In this document: positions 13,412-20,246 of the stretch, one piece after another
Layout: each line of letters begins with the position of its first letter
Position numbering within the stretch: position 1 is the first letter of the stretch
Source of the DNA: Pluralibacter gergoviae ATCC 33028 = NBRC 105706
GTDB taxonomy: Bacteria; Pseudomonadota; Gammaproteobacteria; Enterobacterales; Enterobacteriaceae
Assembly (NCBI RefSeq): GCF_001598855.1
Contig: NZ_BCZS01000044.1
Coordinates: 1 to 33,123 of the forward strand
Direction of reading: 5' to 3'
Length of the DNA stretch: 33,123 nt
Position numbers and translations under genes: made by a program
The notes under the pieces: model-generated
What the model saw: the letters and a program-made list of their open reading frames with translations, nothing else
The model's database searches: none
Told to the model about the DNA's origin: nothing

Positions 13412-14982
13412 TGCTAAAAAAACTCACCGGCGCAATCCGCAGCCTGCTGAATCCGGCTACCGACGAGGCCATCACCGTCAACGAGGCTGCAATGACGCAG
13501 CCGGAGGCGCGGGCAAGGCGCGCCAGCGTCAGGCAACCGTCCCCCGGCATCAGCGTGGCAAGCACGCTCTCCCCGGCCCGCCTGGCCGGGGTTCTGCGTA
13601 ACGTGACCGAAGGCAACGCGCGCGACTACTTCATCCTGGCCGAGGAGATGGAAGAGCGCGACCTGCACTACGCCAGCGTGCTGCGTACCCGTAAACTGAC
13701 CGTGGCCAGCATCACGCCGAGCGTGGAAGCTGCAAGCGACGACGAGCGCGACGTCATGCTGGCCGATGCCGTCCGTAACCTGATGGAGCAGCCGCAAATC
13801 CCCGAGCTGCTGTTTGACCTGCTGGATGGGCTGGGCAAGGGCGTGGGCGTCTGTGAAATTCTCTGGAGCACCCGCGACGGCTGGATGCCCTACGATTATG
13901 AGTGGGTTGACCCAAGATTCCTGAAGCCCGACAGCGACACGCTGCGCGAGTTTCGTCTGCTGACCGATGACCAGCCGGTCAACGGCATCCCGCTGTCGCC
14001 AGGCAAGTACGTGCTGCACTACCCGCGCCTCAAGTCCGGTCTGCCGCTGCGCAACGGTCTAGCGCGGCTGGTTGCCGTGATGTACATGCTGAAGTCATTC
14101 ACCGTCCGGGACTGGTGGGCCTTCGCTGAAAAATTTGGCATTCCGATTGTCATCGGCAAGTACGGCGCGAACGCCAGCCAGGAACAGATCCAGACGCTGA
14201 TAGACGCCATCGCGTCTATCGCCTCCGATGCGGGCTGCGCCATTCCGCAGAGTATGCAGCTGGAGATGCAGGAGACCGCCAGCCGCAACAACGGCGGCGC
14301 GCTGTTTAAGGAGATGGCCGAGTGGTGCGATGCGCAGACCAGTAAAGCCGTGCTGGGCCAGACCATGACAACCGATGACGGCAGCTCCCGCGCGCAGGCG
14401 GACGTTCACGACCGGGTGCGCATGGATATCGCAAAATGGGATGCCCGCCAGCTGGAGAACACGCTCAATGAGTTTCTGGTCAGGCCGTTTATCCAGTTCA
14501 ACTATGGCCCGCAGGAGCGCTACCCGCTGGTCAGGCTACCTATCAGCGAACCGGAAGACCTGAAGGCGTTTGTTGATGCCCTTATTCCGCTTATCGACCG
14601 CGGTCTGCGCGTGCAGGAATCCGAGGTCCGGGACAAGTTCGGCCTGGCCGAGCCGGAGAAAGACGCGAACGTCCTTGCACCGGCAAACAGCTTTACAGCC
14701 TTCAGCCCGGCCCCGGCGCTCAACCGCGAGCAGCTGGCGCTCAACCGCGCCCAGGGTGACGAAATTGACGCGATGGTCAGCGAGGCGCTCAGCGACTGGG
14801 AGCAGACCGGGCAGGCATTCACCAGCCCGGTACTGCAGCTGGCGCAAAGCGTCGGGAGCTTCGATGAGTTTCTTTCGCGCCTGCCGGACCTGCAGAAGAC
14901 GCTGGAGCCGTCGGCGTTCGTCGAGCAGCTGGCGCAGCTGAGCTTTAAGGCGCGGGCACTGGGGGATGCTAACGATGGCTAA
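13411..14982 (+). CDS. Portal protein, DUF935 (Mu gp29-like)
   Basis: A 523-residue portal of the DUF935 family. Typical blocks are LAGVLRNVTEGNARDYFILA, EEMEERDLHYASVLRTRK, LLDGLGKGVGVCEILWS, FTVRDWWAFAEKFGIPIVIG and KAVLGQTMTTDDGSSRAQA. It forms the dodecameric ring at the head vertex through which DNA enters and exits. The C-terminal 100 residues are more variable and contain NREQLALNRAQGDEIDAM. It starts in a one-base overlap with the terminase stop, and its end overlaps the F-like gene. Confidence 0.94.
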   Translation: MLKKLTGAIRSLLNPATDEAITVNEAAMTQPEARARRASVRQPSPGISVASTLSPARLAGVLRNVTEGNARDYFILAEEMEERDLHYASVLRTRKLTVASITPSVEAASDDERDVMLADAVRNLMEQPQIPELLFDLLDGLGKGVGVCEILWSTRDGWMPYDYEWVDPRFLKPDSDTLREFRLLTDDQPVNGIPLSPGKYVLHYPRLKSGLPLRNGLARLVAVMYMLKSFTVRDWWAFAEKFGIPIVIGKYGANASQEQIQTLIDAIASIASDAGCAIPQSMQLEMQETASRNNGGALFKEMAEWCDAQTSKAVLGQTMTTDDGSSRAQADVHDRVRMDIAKWDARQLENTLNEFLVRPFIQFNYGPQERYPLVRLPISEPEDLKAFVDALIPLIDRGLRVQESEVRDKFGLAEPEKDANVLAPANSFTAFSPAPALNREQLALNRAQGDEIDAMVSEALSDWEQTGQAFTSPVLQLAQSVGSFDEFLSRLPDLQKTLEPSAFVEQLAQLSFKARALGDANDG

Positions 14983-15817
14983 GGCACCAGAGATTATCCC
15001 GAAGGAGGCGCTGGCCTGGCTGAAGTCAAAAAAGCTGACGCCGGGTTTTGACTACCGCGACGTCTGGCGCCAGGAGCACAGTGCCGGGTTTACGGTGGCG
15101 AAAATGACGCAGCTCGACCTGCTCTCTGACGTGAAAACGCTCGTTGAAGAGGCGATGGCCAGCGGCCAGTCGTTCGCCGAGTTCCGGGAGATACTGAAGC
15201 CCCTGCTGGTGAAGCGCGGCTGGTGGGGGCAGCAGCTGATGGATGACCCGCTGACGGGTGAAACAAAGCCGGTACAGCTCGGCAGCGACCGACGCCTGCG
15301 CACCCTCTACGATACCAACATGCGCACCGCCCGCAGTGCCGGGCAGTGGGACCGCATCCAGCGAACCAGGCGTGCGATGCCCTATCTGCTCTATACGCTG
15401 GGTCCGTCCCGCGAGCACCGCGCCGAGCACCTGAAGTGGGCAGACCTCTGCCTGCCCGTTGACGATCCGTTCTGGCTGACGCACATCGGCCCCAACGGCT
15501 GGGGCTGTAAGTGCGGCGTACGTCAGGTCAGCAAGTATGAGTACGAGCAGCTGCTGAAGAATGGCGTCACGCGTAACGTGCAGCAGCTTGACGCCAGCGG
15601 CCAGCCGACAGGGCACGTCGTGCGCCAGACCGTGCCGGTGCGAACCGAGGCCCCGGCGGTTAAACGGGTGAAGTGGCTCAACCGGCGCACCGGCGAAGAA
15701 GAGATGGTGCCGGAGGGTATTGACCCTGGCTGGGACTATAATCCGGGAATGGGTCGGGAGGCCGAACTGCAGCGGCAGCTGGCGGCTAAGCAGAAGGCGT
15801 TCGACAGTGGTAAGTAA
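14975..15817 (+). CDS. F: Mu F-like minor head protein (gp30/SPP1 gp7 family)
   Basis: A 280-residue minor head morphogenesis protein. The Phage_Mu_F domain covers about 80-200 and shows RTLYDTNMRTARSAGQW, EHLKWADLCLPVDDPFW and the signature NGWGCKCGVRQVSKYE. The C-terminal IDPGWDYNPG is also characteristic. It binds the portal inside the procapsid and may be ejected with DNA. It is clearly shorter than Mu gpF (about 420). The G gene, next to F in Mu, has moved downstream here. ATG at 14975 is preferred to 14966 because the G run at 14961-14965 is then correctly spaced. Confidence 0.9.
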   Translation: MAKAPEIIPKEALAWLKSKKLTPGFDYRDVWRQEHSAGFTVAKMTQLDLLSDVKTLVEEAMASGQSFAEFREILKPLLVKRGWWGQQLMDDPLTGETKPVQLGSDRRLRTLYDTNMRTARSAGQWDRIQRTRRAMPYLLYTLGPSREHRAEHLKWADLCLPVDDPFWLTHIGPNGWGCKCGVRQVSKYEYEQLLKNGVTRNVQQLDASGQPTGHVVRQTVPVRTEAPAVKRVKWLNRRTGEEEMVPEGIDPGWDYNPGMGREAELQRQLAAKQKAFDSGK

Positions 15818-15912
15818 ACGAGGTGGTAAAGCGCCTCAGCGGCGCTCTGAGACTTCAACGGCTTTTGTGGTACGATGATGCTCTGAAAATTTGTTAAACG
15901 CGCCACGGCGTT

Positions 15913-15934
15913 TTTAAACGTGGTTTAAACGTGG
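15913..15934 (+). repeat. Tandem 11-bp repeat TTTAAACGTGG
   Basis: Two perfect adjacent copies of TTTAAACGTGG at 15913-15923 and 15924-15934. A related GTTAAACGCG lies just upstream at 15893-15902. The 11-bp period puts the copies about one helical turn apart, as for a protein-binding array in the leader ahead of the head genes. Confidence 0.75.
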
Positions 15935-15976
15935 TTCCCCGCTTCGTTTGAGCAGCATCCCTCATCAAACAGATGG

Positions 15977-15996
15977 AAACCGGTAAATCCGGTTTT
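15977..15996 (+). terminator. Terminator-like hairpin in the protease leader
   Basis: AAACCGG (15977-15983), loop TAAAT, CCGGTTT (15989-15995), followed by one more T and then ATCA. The core CCGGTAAATCCGG is identical to that of the terminator at 8304-8320. The T run is short, so termination would be partial; it may limit read-through from the lysis/portal transcript or end a short RNA started at 15883. Confidence 0.5.
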
Positions 15997-16015
15997 ATCA
16001 TCAGCTTCGCCGACA

Positions 16016-16046
16016 CTGTCCGTCAGTTACTTTTGACGACGGACAG
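16016..16046 (+). promoter_or_regulatory. Hairpin adjoining the protease start codon
   Basis: CTGTCCGTC (16016-16024) and GACGGACAG (16038-16046) are perfect 9-bp arms around a 13-base loop, ending four bases before the ATG at 16051. The only ribosome-binding-like bases (GACGGAC) are inside the 3' arm, so folding should hide them and restrict initiation. Confidence 0.55.
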
Positions 16047-16050
16047 CACC

Positions 16051-17013
16051 ATGAAAACCACCCAGCCCGAACTTCTGGCCCTCTGCTTTGAGCTGCCCGA
16101 CATCTCTGATGCCAGCACACCGCTGCCGGAGTGGTTGCCGATGATCCCGGCAGGCGCATTTACCGGGCGCGACGGGCGCTCCTGGGTCAACGCTGACCCA
16201 ACCGCCGTCGTTAACGCCTCCTTTCGCTATCCCAAGCTGCCGTTTGATGCGGAGCATTCCACTGAACTGCTCGGCCCGAAGGGCGAAGAGGCTCCGGCCT
16301 ATGCCTGGGTCGATGCCCTGCGCGTGAATGAGAACGGCAGCATTGACGGCCACATCGAGTGGACGCCCGACGGCGAAGCGCTGGTGCGCGGTAAAAAGTA
16401 CCGCTATTACAGCCCCGCGTTCTTCAATACCGCCGATGCGCAGGTGACCCGCCTGTCCAGCGTCGGCCTGACCAATAAACCCAACCTGTTTTTACCCGCC
16501 CTTAACTCGGAGAGCACCATGACCGTACCTTTGCAGATTGCAACGGCGCTGGGTCTTGCTGCCGCCGCGTCAGTTGATGACGCCGTGGCCGCGATCCAGA
16601 CCATCAAAAGCAGTGAAAAGGTGGCGCTGAACCGCGCCGAACATCCCGACCTGACGAAGTTTATTCCCGTTGAAACCCATCAGCTGGCGCTGAACCGTGC
16701 CGAAACGGCAGAGGGTCGGCTTAAGGCGCTTGACGAACAGGCCGCAAAGGACCTGGTCGAGGGGGCCATCACCGGCGGGAAGGTAGCCCCGGCCAACCGT
16801 GAAATGTACCTGTCCCTCTGCCGCAGCGAAGAAGGCCGCAAGCAGTTCAGCGACTACATGAAAACCGCGCCGGTGCTGGTCAACTCGGACCCGACCAAGC
16901 CGAAAGAGGTTGAGACCCAGGGTGAACTTACTCCGACCGAGCTGGCGATGTGCCGCAGCATGGGCCTCACCCAGGCCGAGTACCTCGCCGCTAAACCGAA
17001 ACAGGAGCAATAA
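16051..17013 (+). CDS. I: Head maturation protease I (Mu-like), with scaffold C-terminus
   Basis: A 320-residue protein of the Mu-like protease family. The N-terminal domain (about 1-150) has the family pattern LALCFELPD, WLPMIPAGAFTGRDGRSW, DAEHSTELLG, AYAWVDALRV, GHIEWTPDGEALVRGKKYRY, YYSPAF and LTNKPNL. This domain cleaves the scaffold and head proteins during prohead maturation. The rest is the scaffold region, also made separately from an internal start. ATG at 16051 is chosen over 15973 because family similarity begins there. Initiation may be restrained by the hairpin just upstream. Confidence 0.88.
   Translation: MKTTQPELLALCFELPDISDASTPLPEWLPMIPAGAFTGRDGRSWVNADPTAVVNASFRYPKLPFDAEHSTELLGPKGEEAPAYAWVDALRVNENGSIDGHIEWTPDGEALVRGKKYRYYSPAFFNTADAQVTRLSSVGLTNKPNLFLPALNSESTMTVPLQIATALGLAAAASVDDAVAAIQTIKSSEKVALNRAEHPDLTKFIPVETHQLALNRAETAEGRLKALDEQAAKDLVEGAITGGKVAPANREMYLSLCRSEEGRKQFSDYMKTAPVLVNSDPTKPKEVETQGELTPTELAMCRSMGLTQAEYLAAKPKQEQ
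16519..17013 (+). CDS. Z: Nested scaffold protein Z (in-frame start within I)
   Basis: An in-frame ATG at 16519, preceded by GGAG at 16509-16512, would yield a 164-residue protein identical to the C-terminus of the protease (starting MTVPLQIATALGLAA). Mu makes its scaffold Z in this way from inside gene I, and lambda does the same with C/Nu3. The product is helical and acidic/alanine-rich, with the repeated phrases VALNRAE and LALNRAE, as expected of an assembly scaffold removed during maturation. The evidence is the internal ribosome site plus family precedent. Confidence 0.72.
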   Translation: MTVPLQIATALGLAAAASVDDAVAAIQTIKSSEKVALNRAEHPDLTKFIPVETHQLALNRAETAEGRLKALDEQAAKDLVEGAITGGKVAPANREMYLSLCRSEEGRKQFSDYMKTAPVLVNSDPTKPKEVETQGELTPTELAMCRSMGLTQAEYLAAKPKQEQ

Positions 17014-17015
17014 CA

Positions 17016-17930
17016 ATGCCGCAACCGTCCGCAGAAATCCTGCACGCGCTCTCTACCTCGCTGAGCGCTGCATTCACCAAGGGACTGGCAGGCGTTACGC
17101 CGCAGTACCTGCGCATCGCAACGGTCGTGCCCAGCAGCGCAGCGTCCAATACCTATGGCTGGCTCTCTGAGCTGCCCGGCATTAAGGAATGGGTCGGCGA
17201 GCGCCAGCTGGTCAGGCTCTCTGAGCAGGGCTACACCATCACTAACAAGACCTGGGAAAGCTCCATTCGTGTCAAGCGTGAAAGTATCGAAGACGACCAG
17301 ATTGGTCAGTACAGCGTGATTGCGCAGGCGTACGGTAAGCAGGTCTCTGAGTTCCCGGACACCCTGAGCTTCCCGATGCTGGTTGCCGGATTCAGTACGC
17401 TGTGCTTCGACGGCCAGAACTTTTTCGACACCGACCATCCGATGGCCGGTGGCACCTACAGCAATATCGTCGGCGACGTGACCACCGATGCCGGTGAACC
17501 GTGGTTTCTGATTGATGAAAGCCAGGTGCTGAAACCGATCCTGTATCAGGACCGCCGCGCGTTCGACTTCAAGTCGCTGGACGACCTCAACAGCGAGCAC
17601 ACCTTCCTGCAAAACGAGTTCCTGTTTGGCGTGGACGGCCGCTGCAACGTCGGTTTCGGATTCTGGCAGACCGCCGTCGCCTCACGTGCGCCGTTGAATG
17701 CCGCCAACTATGAGGCCGCCGTGAAGGTCCTGCAGGGCATGAAGCGTGACAGCGGTCTCCCGCTGGGCATCCGTCCGACGACGCTCGTCGTGGGGCCGAA
17801 CAACCGGGCACCGGCGAAGCGGGTTATCGACGCAATGCTGGTCGATGGCGGCAACTCCAACATCTACTACAAAGACGTGGAGATTGTGGACTCTCCGTTC
17901 ATCACCACGCCTGCCGCTCCGGCACCGTAA
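17016..17930 (+). CDS. T: Major head protein, Mu gpT-like
   Basis: A 304-residue major capsid protein of the Mu gpT family (HK97 fold). Recognisable blocks are LSAAFTKGLAGVTPQYLRIA, YGWLSELPGIKEWVGERQL, ESIEDDQIGQYS and GQNFFDTDHPM, and the C-terminal LRSP-like segment is here RPTTLVVGPNNRAPAKRVID. It builds the icosahedral shell on the Z scaffold. There are three bases between the I stop and this start. The length is close to Mu T (305). Confidence 0.94.
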   Translation: MPQPSAEILHALSTSLSAAFTKGLAGVTPQYLRIATVVPSSAASNTYGWLSELPGIKEWVGERQLVRLSEQGYTITNKTWESSIRVKRESIEDDQIGQYSVIAQAYGKQVSEFPDTLSFPMLVAGFSTLCFDGQNFFDTDHPMAGGTYSNIVGDVTTDAGEPWFLIDESQVLKPILYQDRRAFDFKSLDDLNSEHTFLQNEFLFGVDGRCNVGFGFWQTAVASRAPLNAANYEAAVKVLQGMKRDSGLPLGIRPTTLVVGPNNRAPAKRVIDAMLVDGGNSNIYYKDVEIVDSPFITTPAAPAP

Positions 17931-17944
17931 GTTAACCCCTGGCC

Positions 17945-17972
17945 GTTACAGCGGGCGTTAGCCTGCTGTAAC
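17945..17972 (+). other. Stem-loop after the major head gene
   Basis: GTTACAGC-G-GGC, loop GTTA, GCC-T-GCTGTAAC: an 11-bp stem with a single internal mismatch, starting 14 bases after the T stop. It lacks a T run, so it probably stabilises the abundant capsid mRNA or marks a processing site rather than ending transcription. Confidence 0.55.
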
Positions 17973-17995
17973 CCACCTTAAAAGAGGATGGAACA

Positions 17996-18442
17996 GTGAG
18001 TGGAACGAAAGAAAAAGCAACGGGTAAGCAAAGCGCTAAAGATAACGCTGGCGCGGTTTCACCGCAGGAAGTGGCACAGGTTAATGCGACTGACCTGCCG
18101 GGAGCTGAACTGCCAGACTCAGTGCCGGGGAATGACGCTGCGCTGGATTCGTCCTCCGCTGGCGTGACCACGGAACAACCGCTGATGCCGGGCACGGATG
18201 ACGTTGAAGTGCTTGAGGTGCGCGCAGTCGCAACTCAGGGCTTCTGGCGCTGCGGTCGCTGGTGGCCTCATGAGCCGGTCCACGTTTTTGCCAGTGACGA
18301 TCCCGATGCTGATAACGCGGCAAATGCGCTGGAGGGCGACGTGGTCGCGGAGTGCTTCATCAGCAAGTCTGTTGCTGCACGTCTGAAGTCCGATCCCAAT
18401 CTGCGGGTATCGGTACTAAAGAAGGACCGGGAGGCTGAGTAA
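17996..18442 (+). CDS. Mu gp35-like head/connector protein (FluMu N-domain type)
   Basis: A 148-residue protein. The first 75 residues are low-complexity and polar (TGKQSAKDNAGAV, then LPGAELPDSVPG). The C-terminal part (about 76-148) is a compact domain, VRAVATQGFWRCGRWWPHEP followed by VAARLKSDPNLRVSVLKK, known from Mu-like prophages as the FluMu N-terminal domain. It lies between the major head gene and gp36, as in Mu. A GTG start at 17996 follows AGAGGA. Its structural role is not established. Confidence 0.75.
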   Translation: MSGTKEKATGKQSAKDNAGAVSPQEVAQVNATDLPGAELPDSVPGNDAALDSSSAGVTTEQPLMPGTDDVEVLEVRAVATQGFWRCGRWWPHEPVHVFASDDPDADNAANALEGDVVAECFISKSVAARLKSDPNLRVSVLKKDREAE

Positions 18443-18883
18443 ATGGGCATCTACGTTACCCGCGATGAGCTGCTGGCTGCGGACGGTTCGCTGGTCTGGA
18501 ATATGGCCATCGACAAGTCAACTGACCAGCTCGACGAGACGAAGATTGGTGCGGCCATCGACGATGCCGATGCGGAGATCAACTCGTTCCTGTCGAAGCG
18601 CTATCAGCTGCCGCTGAACATCACCACCGTTCCGCGCCCGCTGCACCGGGTAGCCGTATCTATTGCCATTTACTGGCTGTCGGAGCGCGACAATCAGATC
18701 ACCGACCTGATTCAGAAGCGCTACGAAGCCGCCATCCAGACCCTCAAGGAGATGGCGAACGGCACGCGCGACCTCGGCCTGCCTACTGATGAGCCCGCGC
18801 CGGAAACCGACAACGGCAGGATGATTGTCGTCTCTGATAACAAGCGCCTGTTCACCCGCAACAACCTCAAGGGCGTTCTCTGA
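18443..18883 (+). CDS. Head-tail connector, DUF1320 (Mu gp36-like)
   Basis: A 146-residue protein of the DUF1320 family: YVTRDELLAADGSLVWNMA, AAIDDADAEINSFLSKRYQL, LHRVAVSIAIYWLSERD and IQKRYEAAIQTLKEMANGTR. This all-helical fold is that of head completion/adaptor proteins such as HK97 gp6, which sit below the portal. It starts just after the gp35-like stop with GGGAGGCTGAG upstream and overlaps the next gene by one base. Confidence 0.88.
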   Translation: MGIYVTRDELLAADGSLVWNMAIDKSTDQLDETKIGAAIDDADAEINSFLSKRYQLPLNITTVPRPLHRVAVSIAIYWLSERDNQITDLIQKRYEAAIQTLKEMANGTRDLGLPTDEPAPETDNGRMIVVSDNKRLFTRNNLKGVL

Positions 18884-19425
18884 TGGGTATCTCGGTTGAA
18901 GTCTATGGCGCGGAGAAGCTGGCGCAGATGCGCATGGCCATCGAGAAGCTCTCCGACAGTTCGCTGCAGCATGAGCTGCTGGAGAGTATCGGTGCCGTTG
19001 TCGAGTCGCAGACCCGCCGCCGCATTACGGATGAGAAAACCTCGCCTGCAGGCGAGCGCTGGGAGGAATGGTCGCCGGGCTATCGCAAGACCCGCAACGG
19101 CAATCAGGGACTTCTGCAGGGCAACGGCGATTTGCTTGACAGCATTCAGTACGTCGTTGAGCGCGGCCACGTTCGCGTCGGTTCGCCGCTCAGCTACAGC
19201 GGCGTCCATCAGGACGGATTCAGCGGCAGCGTTCAGGTCAGTGCCCACAGCCGCCTGATCCATCAGGCATTTGGCCGGGCGCTGAAGCACCCCGTCTGGC
19301 AGTCCGTAGGGGCGCATAACCGCATGATGAACATTCCGCAGCGCGAGTTCCTCGGGCTGTCCACCGCCAACAGCGAAGAGCTGATGCACGTCATCGGTGA
19401 CTTCTGGAGTGAGGTTTTACCGTGA
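18883..19425 (+). CDS. G: Virion morphogenesis protein, Mu gpG-like
   Basis: A 180-residue protein of the phage virion morphogenesis/tail completion family (gpG of Mu, gpS of P2). Motifs include LLESIGAVVESQTRRRITDE, WEEWSPGYRKTRN, LLQGNGDLLDSIQY and IPQREFLGLSTANSEELM. It helps attach tails or complete the head-tail joint. In Mu G follows F directly; here it lies between gp36- and gp37-like genes, a known alternative arrangement. It overlaps both neighbours by 1-4 bases. Confidence 0.88.
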   Translation: MGISVEVYGAEKLAQMRMAIEKLSDSSLQHELLESIGAVVESQTRRRITDEKTSPAGERWEEWSPGYRKTRNGNQGLLQGNGDLLDSIQYVVERGHVRVGSPLSYSGVHQDGFSGSVQVSAHSRLIHQAFGRALKHPVWQSVGAHNRMMNIPQREFLGLSTANSEELMHVIGDFWSEVLP

Positions 19426-20036
19426 GTAACGAACGTCCAACCCTGCTGACCACCGGCTCCACCATCGCCGCCGCCGGGCACATCGTGGAATGGCTGAAGC
19501 CCGAACTGCTGCGCGAGCAGAAACAGCTCTCACCCGACCGGGTCAGCGTCATTGAGCGGCACATAGGCCAGTTCAGCACTCCGGCAGAGGTCAAAACCTA
19601 TCTGTCAGACCGCGACGGCTGCATCCGGCTGGCGGCGCTGCGCGTGCGCAACGTCCGGGCGAATGCAGGCGGCACCACCGGAGACGTTACCTGGGCGGCA
19701 TACGTGATGGCCACCGACGCCTGGGGCTATCCGCGCGACGCGCGCTGTGAAGTGCTGGTCGGGAAGCTGGTCCGGCGCATCGTGATGCGCGGCTCTGCAG
19801 CGGGCATGAAGGCCGAGCGCATGGCCAGCTCCGTCAGCGCAGAGAATATCTACTCGGGTGGCCTGAACGATCTGGGGCTAACGATGTGGGCAGTGACGTG
19901 GGAGCAGGAGTTCAAACTGGACGATGAGATTGACCTGTCCACGCTCCCTGAGTTCCTCCGCCTGGGGGCCACGCTGCAGGTCAATGATGGCGCCACCTCA
20001 ATTGACGGCACGATTAACGTAAGAGAACCCGACTGA
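19422..20036 (+). CDS. Mu gp37-like protein (DUF1834), tail terminator candidate
   Basis: A 204-residue member of the gp37/DUF1834 family. The central part CIRLAALRVRNVRANAGGTT, then VTWAAYVMATDAWGYPRDAR and the WEQEFKLDDEIDLSTLPEFL strand are typical. Position after gpG and before the sheath suits a tail terminator that caps the tube. The GTG start at 19422 overlaps the gpG stop and has GGAGTGAGG upstream. Confidence 0.82.
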   Translation: MSNERPTLLTTGSTIAAAGHIVEWLKPELLREQKQLSPDRVSVIERHIGQFSTPAEVKTYLSDRDGCIRLAALRVRNVRANAGGTTGDVTWAAYVMATDAWGYPRDARCEVLVGKLVRRIVMRGSAAGMKAERMASSVSAENIYSGGLNDLGLTMWAVTWEQEFKLDDEIDLSTLPEFLRLGATLQVNDGATSIDGTINVREPD

Positions 20037-20245
20037 TGAAAAAGCACATTAAACCCGCCCGCGAGGGCCTGAATGTCCGCAAGCCCGACGGCCTGCATCT
20101 GTCACCAGCCGGTGAGCCGCTGGAGGTGACGGCTTTCTGGCTGCGCCGCCAGACAGAGGGTGATGTTGTTATCACCACCATTCAGCCAGCTACAGAAAAC
20201 ACCCCGGCGGAATCCCGCCCGGCCCGCCTGGTAAAGGAGAAGTAA
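20036..20245 (+). CDS. DUF2635 (Mu gp38-like) small protein
   Basis: A 69-residue protein with the DUF2635 pattern HIKPAREGLNVRKPDGLHLS, PAGEPLEVTAFWLRRQTEGD and VVITTIQPA. It is conserved as a small gene immediately before the sheath in Mu-like phages; its role is unknown, probably tail assembly. It starts in a one-base overlap with gp37, and its last codons include the AAAGGAG ribosome site used by the sheath gene. Confidence 0.85.
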   Translation: MKKHIKPAREGLNVRKPDGLHLSPAGEPLEVTAFWLRRQTEGDVVITTIQPATENTPAESRPARLVKEK

Positions 20246-20246
20246 T

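Larger units (their letters stand above)
15818..16050 (+). promoter_or_regulatory. Structured leader upstream of protease I (P_I-like position)
   Basis: A 233-bp gap, the largest inside the late genes and the place of Mu promoter P_I. An extended -10 TGGTACGAT (15868-15876) has a weak -35 CTGAGA (15847-15852). A hairpin AAACGC (15896-15901) / GCGTTT (15908-15913) is followed by an 11-bp tandem repeat. The dyad GTTTGA (15946-15951) / TCAAAC (15965-15970) follows. Last come the terminator-like stem at 15977-15996 and a 9-bp hairpin next to the start codon. A short open frame from 15973 runs in phase into the protease but has no ribosome site. Confidence 0.6.
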
